A stretch of DNA of 64,000 nt from assembly GCA_030691075.1 (NCBI GenBank), contig JAUYFI010000136.1:52701-116700 (forward strand). The letters are read 5' to 3'. Below are positions 8,245 to 15,790 of the stretch, one piece after another (positions within the stretch are counted from its first letter, which is position 1; each line of letters starts with the position of its first letter). Source of the stretch: Sulfurisoma sp. GTDB taxonomy: Bacteria; Pseudomonadota; Gammaproteobacteria; Burkholderiales; Rhodocyclaceae. Below the pieces are notes generated by a model. It saw nothing but the letters and a program-made list of their open reading frames with translations, did no database searches and was not told the DNA's origin. Both the position numbers and the translations under genes were made by a program.

Positions 8245-10917
8245 CTACATGCGGTGCGCGCGCAGGCGCTTTTCCCCTTCGATGATAAAGAATGCGGCCA
8301 CCGCGACGATGGCGATGTTCCCCCAGTCACTGACGCCGATCGGCGCGGTGGCGAAGGCGGCATTGAGCGGCGCCCAGTAGGTGAAGGCGGACTGCAGCGC
8401 CGCCATGGCGCCGGCGCCCCACCAGACCCAGGGATTGGAAAACGGCGCGAGGGCAAACAGCGACTTGCGCAACGAGCGGCAGTTGAAGAGATAGACGATC
8501 TCGATAGCGACGAAGACATTCACGGCCACGGTGCGCGCCTCGGCCATCGTCCGCCCCGCGTCGAGCGCCAGCAGAAACAGGCCGAAGGCGCCGACCAGCA
8601 TCAGCGCGCCGACCAGCACGATGCGCTCGATCAGCACGCCGTCGAGTATCGGCAGCGCGGGCGGGCGCGGCGGACGGCGCATGATGCCGTGCTCGGCCGG
8701 CTCGAAGGCCAGCGGCAGGCCGAGCAGCACGGCGGTGGTCATGTTGATCCAGAGGATCTGCAGCGGAGTGATCGGCAGCGTGGCGCCGACCAGGATGGCG
8801 GCGAGGATCACCAGGCCTTCGCCGATGTTGGTCGGCAGCGTCCAGGTGATGAACTTGACGAGGTTGTCGTAGATGCCGCGCCCCTCCTCGACGGCGGCTT
8901 CGATGGTGGCGAAGTTGTCGTCGGTCAGCACCATCGCCGCCGCTTCCTTGGCCACGTCGGTGCCACCCAGGCCCATGGCGATGCCGATGTCGGCGGCCTT
9001 CAGCGCCGGAGCATCGTTGACGCCGTCGCCGGTCATCGCCACCACCTCGCCCTGGGCCTGCAGCGCTCGCACCAGGCGCAGCTTCTGCTCCGGCTCGACG
9101 CGGGCGAAGACGTCGTGGCGCATCACCGCCGCCTGTAGCGCCGCGTCGTCGAGTGCCGCCAGTTCGCTGCCCGACAGGGCGTCCGTGTGGCCGTCACGGA
9201 CTATGCCGATCCGCTGGGCGATGGCGCGCGCGGTGTCGATGTGGTCGCCGGTGCTCATCTTCACCCGGATGCCGGCGCCGTGGCAGGTTCTCACCGCCGC
9301 GATGGCGCGCGGGCGCGGCGGGTCGATCATGCCGGCCAGGCCGAGAAAGATCAGATCGCCGGCCGGCGTCGCCTCAATCAGGCGCTCGTCGTCCGCCATG
9401 GCGCGCCGCGCCAGCGCCAGCACGCGCAGTCCGCGCGCCGCCATCATGCCGGCCACCGCCTCGACTGCCGCCGCTTCGAGGCTCGCTTCGCGGCTGTCGC
9501 CATCGAGCATGGCGCGGCAGGCGGGCAGCACGCGCTCGATGGCGCCCTTGACATAGAGCACATGGCGGCCTTCGATCGCGTGCTGCGTGGCCATGGTCTG
9601 GCGCGCCGAGTCGAAGGGCAGTTCGTCGCGCCGGACAAACAGTTCGCGCAGGGTGGCTTCGTCCAGTCCGGCCTTCCGCGCCGCCACCAGCAACGCGGCT
9701 TCCGTGGGATCGCCGGTGATGCGCCACTGGCCCTCGGCCCGGTGCAGCGTGGCGTCGTTGCACAGCACCCCGGCGAGCAGCGCTTCGCGCAGCGCCGGGC
9801 CGGGCAGGACGATCTGGCCGGCGCGCCGCAGTTCGCCCTCGGGCGCGTAGCCGAGTCCCGTCACCTCGAAGGTTTCGCCTCCGGCCCAGAGTTCGGTGAC
9901 GGTCATCGCGTTCTCGGTCAGGGTGCCGGTCTTGTCCGAGCAGATCACGGTGGTGCTGCCGAGCGTTTCCACCGCCGGCAGACGGCGGATGATGGCGCGG
10001 CGCCTGGCCATGCGCGAGACGCCGATGGCCAGGGTGATGGTCATCGCCGCCGGCAGCCCTTCGGGAATCGCGCCGACCGCCAGCGCCACGGCGGCCATGA
10101 ACATGTCGAACAGGCGTTCGCCGCGCAACCAGCCGACCCCCATGGTCAGCGCGGCGAGGCCGAGAATCACCCACAGCAGCAGATTGGCGAACTCCGCCAT
10201 CTTGCGCGTCAGCGGCGTGGCGAGGTCGGGCGCGTTGGCGATGAGTTGCGAGATGCGCCCGGTTTCGGTGGCGTTGCCGGTGGCGATCACCAGTCCCTGG
10301 CCGCTGCCCGCCACCAGCGCGGTGCCGGCATAGGCCATGTTGCGCCGGTCGGCGAGCAGGGTTTCCAGCGGCAAGGGGTCGAGCTGCTTGTCGACCGGTG
10401 CCGCCTCGCCGGTGAGTGCCGCCTCGACGGTGCGCATCTGGCGCCCACCGAGCAGACGCAGGTCGGCGGGAATCTTGTCGCCGGCGGCGAGCCAGACGAT
10501 GTCGCCGGGCACCAGGCCGACGGCGTCCATGCGCCGGCGCTTGCCATCGCGCAGCACCGTCACCTCGGTGGCGACCGAGCGCGCGAGCGCCGCCAGCGCT
10601 TCCTCGGCCTTGCCTTCCTGCACATAGCCGATCAGGGCATTGACCACCACCACGCCGAAGATGACGCTGGAATCGACCCATTCGCCGAGTCCGGCGGTAA
10701 TCGCGCCGGCGGCGATCAGCACCAGCACGAGGGGCTGGATCACCTGGGCGCCGAGCCGGGCCCATGCGCTCTTGCCGGCCTTGCTTGTCGGCCGGTTGGG
10801 GCCGTGGGCGGCCAGCCGTTGCGCCGCTTCGTCTTCGCTCAAGCCCAGGCCGGGATCGACGTCCAGGCGCGCAATCGCCTCGGGAGTAGCGAGGTGGTGC
10901 CAGTCATTGGCGGTCAT
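8245..10917 (-). CDS. cation-transporting P-type ATPase (P2 type, calcium-ATPase-like)
   Basis: About 890 residues from MTANDWHHLATPEAIARL; the ORF-track start 12 codons upstream is less likely. All P-type ATPase landmarks are present: N-terminal cation ATPase domain, LTGEA in the actuator domain, the phosphorylated Asp in CSDKTGTLTEN, and MTGDGVNDAPALKAADIG in the hinge. The helix-4 motif AIPEGLPAAMT is of the P2 (Ca/Na/K) class rather than the CPC heavy-metal class. About ten membrane helices are predicted. It follows the LON-domain gene by 40 bases. The ion is not certain: calcium-like export is the family default. Confidence 0.88.
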   Translation of the reverse strand: MTANDWHHLATPEAIARLDVDPGLGLSEDEAAQRLAAHGPNRPTSKAGKSAWARLGAQVIQPLVLVLIAAGAITAGLGEWVDSSVIFGVVVVNALIGYVQEGKAEEALAALARSVATEVTVLRDGKRRRMDAVGLVPGDIVWLAAGDKIPADLRLLGGRQMRTVEAALTGEAAPVDKQLDPLPLETLLADRRNMAYAGTALVAGSGQGLVIATGNATETGRISQLIANAPDLATPLTRKMAEFANLLLWVILGLAALTMGVGWLRGERLFDMFMAAVALAVGAIPEGLPAAMTITLAIGVSRMARRRAIIRRLPAVETLGSTTVICSDKTGTLTENAMTVTELWAGGETFEVTGLGYAPEGELRRAGQIVLPGPALREALLAGVLCNDATLHRAEGQWRITGDPTEAALLVAARKAGLDEATLRELFVRRDELPFDSARQTMATQHAIEGRHVLYVKGAIERVLPACRAMLDGDSREASLEAAAVEAVAGMMAARGLRVLALARRAMADDERLIEATPAGDLIFLGLAGMIDPPRPRAIAAVRTCHGAGIRVKMSTGDHIDTARAIAQRIGIVRDGHTDALSGSELAALDDAALQAAVMRHDVFARVEPEQKLRLVRALQAQGEVVAMTGDGVNDAPALKAADIGIAMGLGGTDVAKEAAAMVLTDDNFATIEAAVEEGRGIYDNLVKFITWTLPTNIGEGLVILAAILVGATLPITPLQILWINMTTAVLLGLPLAFEPAEHGIMRRPPRPPALPILDGVLIERIVLVGALMLVGAFGLFLLALDAGRTMAEARTVAVNVFVAIEIVYLFNCRSLRKSLFALAPFSNPWVWWGAGAMAALQSAFTYWAPLNAAFATAPIGVSDWGNIAIVAVAAFFIIEGEKRLRAHRM

Positions 10918-10957
10918 GGCGGGCGCGGTCGGCGAATACGCACGGTCGGGCAACGAC

Positions 10958-11557
10958 TCAGTTCGCGAGCTTCTTCCGCGCCAGGTACTTGCGGACGATA
11001 TCCAGCAGCGCGGCCGCGTCGTCGAGTTCGAGCAGCATCTGCCGCGCGGCGTTGGGAATGGGCAGCACTTCGCAGAAGCGACGGCCGACCCAGGCCGCGT
11101 CGTCGAAGCGATGCAGCGCCGCCGGCCCCACGGGACGCTGGTCGCCCAGGTCGGCGACGATGGCGCGCAACAGCGTCACCAGCCCGGCGCATTCGAGCGG
11201 CACCGCCTGCGGCGGCGGGTCGGGCAGCAACTCGATCTCGCCAAGGACGAGGCCCGAGGGCTCGGCCCAGTGGCGCAGCACGCGAAAGCGCTCGCCGCCG
11301 TGCACCACCACCTGCAGCACGCCGAGCTGTTCCATGTCCCACTTGGCGATGCGCGCCAGCGTGCCGATGGCATGCGGCTCGGCCGGAGCGCCGACCTCGG
11401 CGCCCCGCGCGATCAGGCAGACGCCGAAGGGCGTCTCGTCGCGGATGCAGGCCTTGGCCATGTCCATGTAGCGCTGCTCGAAGATTTTCAGCGGCAGCGC
11501 GCCGCCGGGAAACAGTACCGTTTGCAGCGGGAACAGCGGGAGGGTGAGCGCGCTCAC
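10958..11557 (-). CDS. LON substrate-binding-domain protein
   Basis: A 199-residue protein made of the N-terminal domain of Lon protease only (LPLFPLQTVLFPGGALPLKIFEQRYMDM), without ATPase or protease parts. The GTG start at 11557 overlaps the ubiX stop (GTGA), so the longer ORF is an overextension. Stand-alone LON domains are widespread; their role is thought to be protein binding but is not settled. It is co-transcribed with ubiX and the Gx transporter by overlap. Confidence 0.85.
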   Translation of the reverse strand: MSALTLPLFPLQTVLFPGGALPLKIFEQRYMDMAKACIRDETPFGVCLIARGAEVGAPAEPHAIGTLARIAKWDMEQLGVLQVVVHGGERFRVLRHWAEPSGLVLGEIELLPDPPPQAVPLECAGLVTLLRAIVADLGDQRPVGPAALHRFDDAAWVGRRFCEVLPIPNAARQMLLELDDAAALLDIVRKYLARKKLAN

Positions 11558-12153
11558 TCCCCCCACCGCGCCGCGAGTTGGTGCGGCACGTCGAGCTGAT
11601 CGAGGATGCGGGCGACGACGAAGTCGACCACGCCCTGCACGTCTTGCGGATGATGATAGAAGCCGGGGTTGGGCGGCAGGATCACCGCGCCGGCCCGCGA
11701 GAGCTTGAGCATGTTCTCGAGGTGGATGGCCGAGAACGGCGTTTCGCGCGGCGCCAGGATCAGCTTGCGCCCTTCCTTCAGCACCACGTCGGCGGCGCGC
11801 GTAATGAGGTCGCGCGCCGTGCCCGCCGCCACCTCGGCCAGCGTGCCCATGGTGCAGGGGCAGATGACGTAGGCATCGGGCGGATTGGAGCCCGAGGCCA
11901 GCGGCGCGTTCCAGTCGTCGCGGCCGAACACCAGGAGCTGCCCCGCAGCGGCGCCGAACATCCCGGAAAACATCCGCTGCGCCTCGCGCGGCTGCGCCGG
12001 CAGCACCAGGTCCATCTCCTGTTTCGCGACGATCTGCGCCGCCTGCGAATAGATCAGCCAGACGCGCGCGCCAGCCTGGATCAGGCATTCGACGAGACGC
12101 ACGCCGTAGGGCATGCCGGAGGCGCCGGTGAAGGCGACGGCGATGGTTTTCAT
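11554..12153 (-). CDS. ubiX: UbiX flavin prenyltransferase
   Basis: A 199-residue UbiX. It prenylates FMN with dimethylallyl phosphate to make prenylated FMN, the cofactor of UbiD-type decarboxylases used in ubiquinone synthesis and aromatic metabolism. Seen motifs are FTGASGMPYGVRLVE at residues 8-22, the CPCTMGTLAEVAAG stretch, and LAPRETPFSAIHLENML, all hallmarks of the family. The ATG at 12153 overlaps the upstream gene stop by four bases (ATGA), and its own stop overlaps the LON-domain gene. No ubiD lies in the window. Confidence 0.93.
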   Translation of the reverse strand: MKTIAVAFTGASGMPYGVRLVECLIQAGARVWLIYSQAAQIVAKQEMDLVLPAQPREAQRMFSGMFGAAAGQLLVFGRDDWNAPLASGSNPPDAYVICPCTMGTLAEVAAGTARDLITRAADVVLKEGRKLILAPRETPFSAIHLENMLKLSRAGAVILPPNPGFYHHPQDVQGVVDFVVARILDQLDVPHQLAARWGE

Positions 12154-12782
12154 TTTTCTTCCAGCAGCTTGGCGGCGATCAGGCCATTGACGATGCCGAA
12201 CAATAGCGCAGCGCCGGCGAAAATGGGGACGAGGTGGAACACGCCGTCGTGCGGCACCAGCCATAGCCGCACCAGCACGAGCTGACCGGCGATGTGGGCG
12301 AAGGCGGCCAGCACGCTGTGGCTGACCGGGCCGAACAGGCCGCGCGGCAGGCGGTGGGCCACGCCGAGCACGGCGAGGCTGAGCAGCGCGCCCGTCAGCG
12401 ACAGCCAGAATCCCGGCGCCAGGAACTGCCCCACCAGCAGGCTGCCGGCCAGCACGCGCAAGCCAGTCACCCATGCCGCCTCGCGCCAGCCGTGGCGCCA
12501 GAGCACGATCAGCGTCACGATGTTGGCCAGCCCCGGCTTGACGCCGGGCAGCGGCGAAGGAATCGCCGCCTCGGCGATGGTCAGCACGATGGCCGCCGCC
12601 GCGTAGCGCGCGACGCGGCGGTCGGCCGGCGTGACCTCCAGATCGATAGCCGAATCGCCCCCGCCCCCCGCCCCCCGCCCGGGCGGGGGTGATATGTCTC
12701 CCAGCGGGGGAGACGGTATCCCCCGGCGGGACGGGTGTTCGCGGCCCGCGGCCGCTCCGGGCTCAGTAGTTGAGGCTGTCAT
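12150..12782 (-). CDS. Gx transporter family membrane protein
   Basis: About 210 residues. The conserved part begins near residue 50 (RVARYAAAAIVLTIAEAAIPSPLPGVKPGLANIVTL) and forms around six membrane helices, matching the Gx transporter/HepT-like family that usually sits beside a NusG-II protein and an ApbE lipoprotein. The substrate is unknown; an ECF-like vitamin or a role with FMN transferase partners has been proposed for neighbours. The N-terminal ~45 residues are low complexity (GIPSPPLGDISPPPGRGAGG) and come from GC-rich palindromes in the DNA, so the true start could differ. It overlaps ubiX by four bases and overlaps the NusG-II gene. Confidence 0.78.
   Translation of the reverse strand: MTASTTEPGAAAGREHPSRRGIPSPPLGDISPPPGRGAGGGGDSAIDLEVTPADRRVARYAAAAIVLTIAEAAIPSPLPGVKPGLANIVTLIVLWRHGWREAAWVTGLRVLAGSLLVGQFLAPGFWLSLTGALLSLAVLGVAHRLPRGLFGPVSHSVLAAFAHIAGQLVLVRLWLVPHDGVFHLVPIFAGAALLFGIVNGLIAAKLLEEK
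12672..12720 (+). repeat. paired GC-rich palindromes with TATGTC/GGTATCC flanks
   Basis: A perfect 18-bp palindrome (CCCCCGCCC/GGGCGGGGG) is followed by TATGTC, a stem GTCTCCC/GGGAGAC, then GGTATCCC. The second unit matches the elements near 34180 and 41099. It is translated in frame in the N-terminus of the Gx transporter. Confidence 0.7.
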
Positions 12783-13149
12783 AGCCGCCCCCTTCACCCC
12801 TCGGCCCGGCAAGTTGCAGGCTCACATGATTCGGCGCGCAGATCGCGATGGCATTGGGCCTTGTGAGCCAGCCCTGCAGCACGCAGTACTGGCGCGGACC
12901 CGGATCGCGGGCGACGCGGGCGCGGCCCGGCCGCACCTCGATCACCGTGGTGCCGAGCGGGCCGACGACATCAAGTTTGCGCGGCGCGGTGAGCGGCAGT
13001 TCCGCCACCACCCTGCCGTCGCGCTTGACCACCGCCAGCTCGGCTACGCCAGAGCGCCACAGCAGCGGCGCCGAGGCGCCGACCGCCGCCAGCCCGGCCA
13101 GCATCACCAGCCAGTCGCCGGGGCGCAGCAGCGCGAGCCAGGGTCGCAC
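12763..13149 (-). CDS. NusG domain II-containing protein
   Basis: About 128 residues from a GTG at 13149 (VRPWLALLRPGDW); a TTG at 13155 that overlaps the rapZ stop is equally possible. One membrane segment (LVMLAGLAAVGASAPLLW) is followed by a small beta domain of the NusG-II type ending in QYCVLQGWLTRPNAIAICAPNHVSLQL. Such proteins are exported or membrane-anchored and typically neighbour the Gx transporter and ApbE. The function is unknown. The ORF track fuses it to an unrelated upstream extension. Confidence 0.78.
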   Translation of the reverse strand: MRPWLALLRPGDWLVMLAGLAAVGASAPLLWRSGVAELAVVKRDGRVVAELPLTAPRKLDVVGPLGTTVIEVRPGRARVARDPGPRQYCVLQGWLTRPNAIAICAPNHVSLQLAGPRGEGGGYDSLNY

Positions 13150-13151
13150 GG

Positions 13152-13997
13152 TCAACCGGCCAGCGCGCGGTGGCGCACCAGCACCCGCAGCGACTCCCTG
13201 AAGCGCGCGGCGAGGCGCTCGGCGAAATACACCGAGCGATGCTGGCCGCCGGTGCAGCCGACGGCGACGGTGAGATAGGAGCGGTTGTCGCGAATGTAGC
13301 TGGGCAGCCAGCGCTCGACGAAGTCGCCGATGTCGCCGAGCATGAGCGCCGCCTCGGGCTGCGCCTCGAGGAAAGCGACCACCTCCGCGTCGCGTCCGGT
13401 CAGCGGCCGCAGCAGCGGGTCGTAGTGCGGATTGGGCAGGCAGCGCACGTCGAACACCAGGTCGGCGTCGAGCGGGATGCCGTGCTTGAAGCCGAAGGAT
13501 TCGAACAGCAGGGTGAGCCCGGCGCGCTCGTCGAGCTCGGCGAAGTTCTTGATCATCGCCCGCAGCGCGTTGGGGCGGAGGTTGCTGGTGTCGATGCGAT
13601 GCCCCAGCGAGGCGAGGTTCTCCAGCGCCTCGCGCTCGTGGCGGATCGCCTCGGCCAGCGTGGCGTCGTCGAAGGCCAGGGGATGGCGTCGCCGCGTCTC
13701 GGAAAAGCGCTGGATCAGCACCTCGTCGCGCGCATCGAGAAAGACGAAGCGCAGCTCGATGCCCGGCTGTTGCGTCAGTTCGCGCAAGTGTTGCGGCAGG
13801 CCGGCGATGCTCGCCCCGCCGCGCATGTCCATCGCCACCGCCACCCGCGTCGAACCCTCGCCATGGAGCTGCCCCACCAGCTGCGGCAGCAGCGGCGAGG
13901 GCAGGTTGTCGACGCAGAAATAGCCCGCGTCCTCGAGCACATTGAGGGCGATCGACTTGCCGGAACCGGAGAGGCCGCTGATGAGGAGGAGCTGCAT
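13152..13997 (-). CDS. rapZ: RNase adapter protein RapZ
   Basis: A 281-residue RapZ (YvcJ) protein. In E. coli it is a glucosamine-6-phosphate sensor that directs RNase E to the sRNA GlmZ; elsewhere it binds nucleotides. Visible are a Walker A motif GLSGSGKS near residue 9, DNLPSPLL, the [26 protein letters not shown] core, and the C-terminal [17 protein letters not shown]. In proteobacteria rapZ usually lies beside PTS-Ntr genes; here the HPr/EI genes are 45 kb away. The start ATG at 13997 is 11 bases downstream of higA. Confidence 0.94.
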   Translation of the reverse strand: MQLLLISGLSGSGKSIALNVLEDAGYFCVDNLPSPLLPQLVGQLHGEGSTRVAVAMDMRGGASIAGLPQHLRELTQQPGIELRFVFLDARDEVLIQRFSETRRRHPLAFDDATLAEAIRHEREALENLASLGHRIDTSNLRPNALRAMIKNFAELDERAGLTLLFESFGFKHGIPLDADLVFDVRCLPNPHYDPLLRPLTGRDAEVVAFLEAQPEAALMLGDIGDFVERWLPSYIRDNRSYLTVAVGCTGGQHRSVYFAERLAARFRESLRVLVRHRALAG

Positions 13998-14008
13998 ACG
14001 ATGTTCGA

Positions 14009-14323
14009 TCAGGCGTGCGCCGCTGCACCCACCCAAGGCTTGATCTTCGCCAGCGTCTCCGCCAGCGCATCCTTGGCGCACTCGGTGTCGTAGCGCACCT
14101 GCCCGCGCAGCCACCAGCCATCGGAAAGCCCGAAGAAGCGGCACAGCCGCAGATCGGTATCGGCCGTGATCGCACGGCGACCCGCGACGATCTCGCCAAT
14201 GCGCTGCGCCGGCACGCCGATCTCCTTCGCCAGCCGATACCGCGAGATGCCCATCGGCTTCAGGAATTCCTCCAGCAGCATCTCGCCCGGGGAAACCGGA
14301 GCCAGCTTCTTAGCCCTGCTCAT
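14009..14323 (-). CDS. higA: HigA family antitoxin
   Basis: A 104-residue XRE-type helix-turn-helix protein of the HigA family ([42 protein letters not shown]). It follows the toxin gene by 12 bases, the reversed toxin-first order typical of higBA. HigA neutralises HigB and represses the operon by binding an inverted repeat at the promoter. The longer C-terminal tail ([28 protein letters not shown]) is normal for this subfamily. Confidence 0.93.
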   Translation of the reverse strand: MSRAKKLAPVSPGEMLLEEFLKPMGISRYRLAKEIGVPAQRIGEIVAGRRAITADTDLRLCRFFGLSDGWWLRGQVRYDTECAKDALAETLAKIKPWVGAAAHA

Positions 14324-14335
14324 TTTTCCGCTCCA

Positions 14336-14617
14336 TCAGTGGTAATCGACAATCTCCACATGCTTCGCACCTTGCGCCGTCCACGCGAAACACACCCGGA
14401 ATTGATCGTTGATGCGAATGCCGTGCTGACCGACGCGGTCGCCCTTCAACGCCTCCAGCCGGTTACCCGGCGGCACCCGCAAGTCTTCGAGCACATCCGC
14501 CCACTCAAGTTGCTCAAGCTTGCGCCGCGCCACCGCCTCGATGTTCGCGAAGCGCTTTACACGTAGGCGTCTGAACAGGCTCTCGGTGTCAGGGCACTTG
14601 AACGACTTGATGGCCAT
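14336..14617 (-). CDS. higB: HigB family toxin (RelE/ParE superfamily)
   Basis: A 93-residue type II toxin of the HigB family, a ribosome-dependent mRNA interferase. The sequence runs from MAIKSFKCPDTESLFRR to the C-terminal GIRINDQFRVCFAWTAQGAKHVEIVDYH, which is the standard plasmid-maintenance-killer signature. It is the first gene of the pair. The start codon lies inside a 9-bp inverted repeat that is the likely HigA operator. The pair sits beside a truncated MBL gene, which suggests it arrived by insertion. Confidence 0.93.
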   Translation of the reverse strand: MAIKSFKCPDTESLFRRLRVKRFANIEAVARRKLEQLEWADVLEDLRVPPGNRLEALKGDRVGQHGIRINDQFRVCFAWTAQGAKHVEIVDYH

Positions 14618-14642
14618 GCGTCAAATAGTAACGTGACGCATG
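14615..14642 (-). promoter_or_regulatory. inverted repeat overlapping higB start, probable HigA operator
   Basis: Perfect 9-base arms CATGCGTCA and TGACGCATG are separated by ten bases. One arm contains the higB start codon. This is the position where HigA-type antitoxins bind to autoregulate. Confidence 0.7.
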
Positions 14643-14659
14643 ATTAACGTCAATCGTGA

Positions 14660-14863
14660 TTACGGAGGAAGTCGGCGATAGGTTGGCCGCCGTCCCGCCA
14701 GCGCCGACTTTACGAGTTCGAGGGTCTGTGCCGCGTGGCCGACGTAGCCGGAATCGACCCGCGTGGCGTCACCCTCGTTCGCCGGGTCGAACAGCAGGAT
14801 GGTGTTGGAGGAAAGCCAGCCGCGCTCGATGACGCGCAAGCTGGGCGGCAACGTGGCCGTCAC
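14660..14863 (-). pseudogene. truncated MBL-fold metallo-hydrolase (N-terminal fragment only)
   Basis: Sixty-seven residues beginning at a GTG that overlaps the HMG-CoA lyase stop. LPPSLRVIERGWLSSNTILLF, VDSGYVGHAAQTLELV and the following arginines match the N-terminus of a betaproteobacterial MBL hydrolase family of about 300 residues. The sequence then stops at a TAA with no HxHxDH zinc site. The missing part is replaced by the higBA region. This reads as a gene cut by insertion or deletion; the remnant is unlikely to work. One dispersed-motif copy lies near its end. Confidence 0.7.
14690..14711 (+). repeat. dispersed motif, copy 2
   Basis: Exact core GCCAGCGCCGACTTT preceded by CCGTCCC, in the antisense strand of the truncated MBL gene, close to its breakpoint. 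Confidence 0.9.
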
Positions 14864-15780
14864 GCCGCCAGCGACGCCGCCTTCTTGGCGAGCAGTGCCC
14901 GCGCGACTTTCGATTGCGTCTCGCGGCCGAGCTCTTGCGAGATCCAGCCCGCGGTATCGGCCAGTTTGGCGAGGTCGATGCCGGTCTCGATGCCGAGGCC
15001 GCGCAGCAGCCAGACCACGTCTTCGGTGGCGACGTTGCCCGAGGCGCCGGCGGCGTAGGGGCAGCCACCGAGACCGCCGACCGAGGCATCGAATACCGAG
15101 AGGCCGAGCTCGAGCGAGGCGTAAATGTTGGCGATGGCCATGCCCCAGGTGTCGTGGAAATGGCCGGCCATCTTCTTCAGCGGCATGCGCTTGGCCACGG
15201 CCTCGATCATCACCTTGGTGGCATCGGGCGTGCCGCTGCCGATGGTGTCGCCGAGGCTCACCTCGTGGCAGCCCATGTCGAACAGCGCCCAGGCCACCTC
15301 GGCCACGGCGGTCGGCTTGATCTCGCCCTCCCAGGGGCAGCCAAGCACGCAGGAAACGTAGCCGCGCACCTTGATGTCGGCTTCCCTGGCCGCCGCGACC
15401 ACGGGGCGGAAGCGCTCGAGCGATTCGGCGATGGAGCAATTGATGTTCTTCTGCGAAAAGGTTTCGGAGGCGGCGCCGAAGACGGCGATTTCCTTCGCGC
15501 CCGCGGCGAGCGCGGCCTCGAAGCCCTTCATGTTCGGCACCAGCACGGAATACGCGATGCCTTCGCGGTGCTCGATCTTCGCCATGACATCGGCGGCGTC
15601 GGCCATCTGCGGCACCCACCTGGGCGAGACGAAGGCTGTTGCTTCAATGCTTTTCAGGCCGGCATCGCCCAGCCGCCGGATCAGTTCGACCTTGGTGGCC
15701 GTTGGCACGGACTGCTTTTCGTTCTGCAGGCCGTCGCGCGGGCCGACTTCGACGATCTTGACTTTGCTGGGGAGTGCCAT
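14860..15780 (-). CDS. mvaB: hydroxymethylglutaryl-CoA lyase
   Basis: A 306-residue HMG-CoA lyase, the last step of leucine breakdown: HMG-CoA gives acetyl-CoA and acetoacetate. Landmarks are KIVEVGPRDGLQNEKQ at the N-terminus (catalytic Arg and Asp, metal site), SCVLGCPWEG with the mobile-loop cysteine near residue 170, and the HFHDTWGMAIAN metal-binding histidines near residue 200. The family signature GGLGGCPYAAGASGN follows. It lies 10 bases downstream of the biotin-carboxylase subunit gene and belongs to the leucine cluster. Confidence 0.95.
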   Translation of the reverse strand: MALPSKVKIVEVGPRDGLQNEKQSVPTATKVELIRRLGDAGLKSIEATAFVSPRWVPQMADAADVMAKIEHREGIAYSVLVPNMKGFEAALAAGAKEIAVFGAASETFSQKNINCSIAESLERFRPVVAAAREADIKVRGYVSCVLGCPWEGEIKPTAVAEVAWALFDMGCHEVSLGDTIGSGTPDATKVMIEAVAKRMPLKKMAGHFHDTWGMAIANIYASLELGLSVFDASVGGLGGCPYAAGASGNVATEDVVWLLRGLGIETGIDLAKLADTAGWISQELGRETQSKVARALLAKKAASLAA

Positions 15781-15790
15781 GGGAAGCGAT

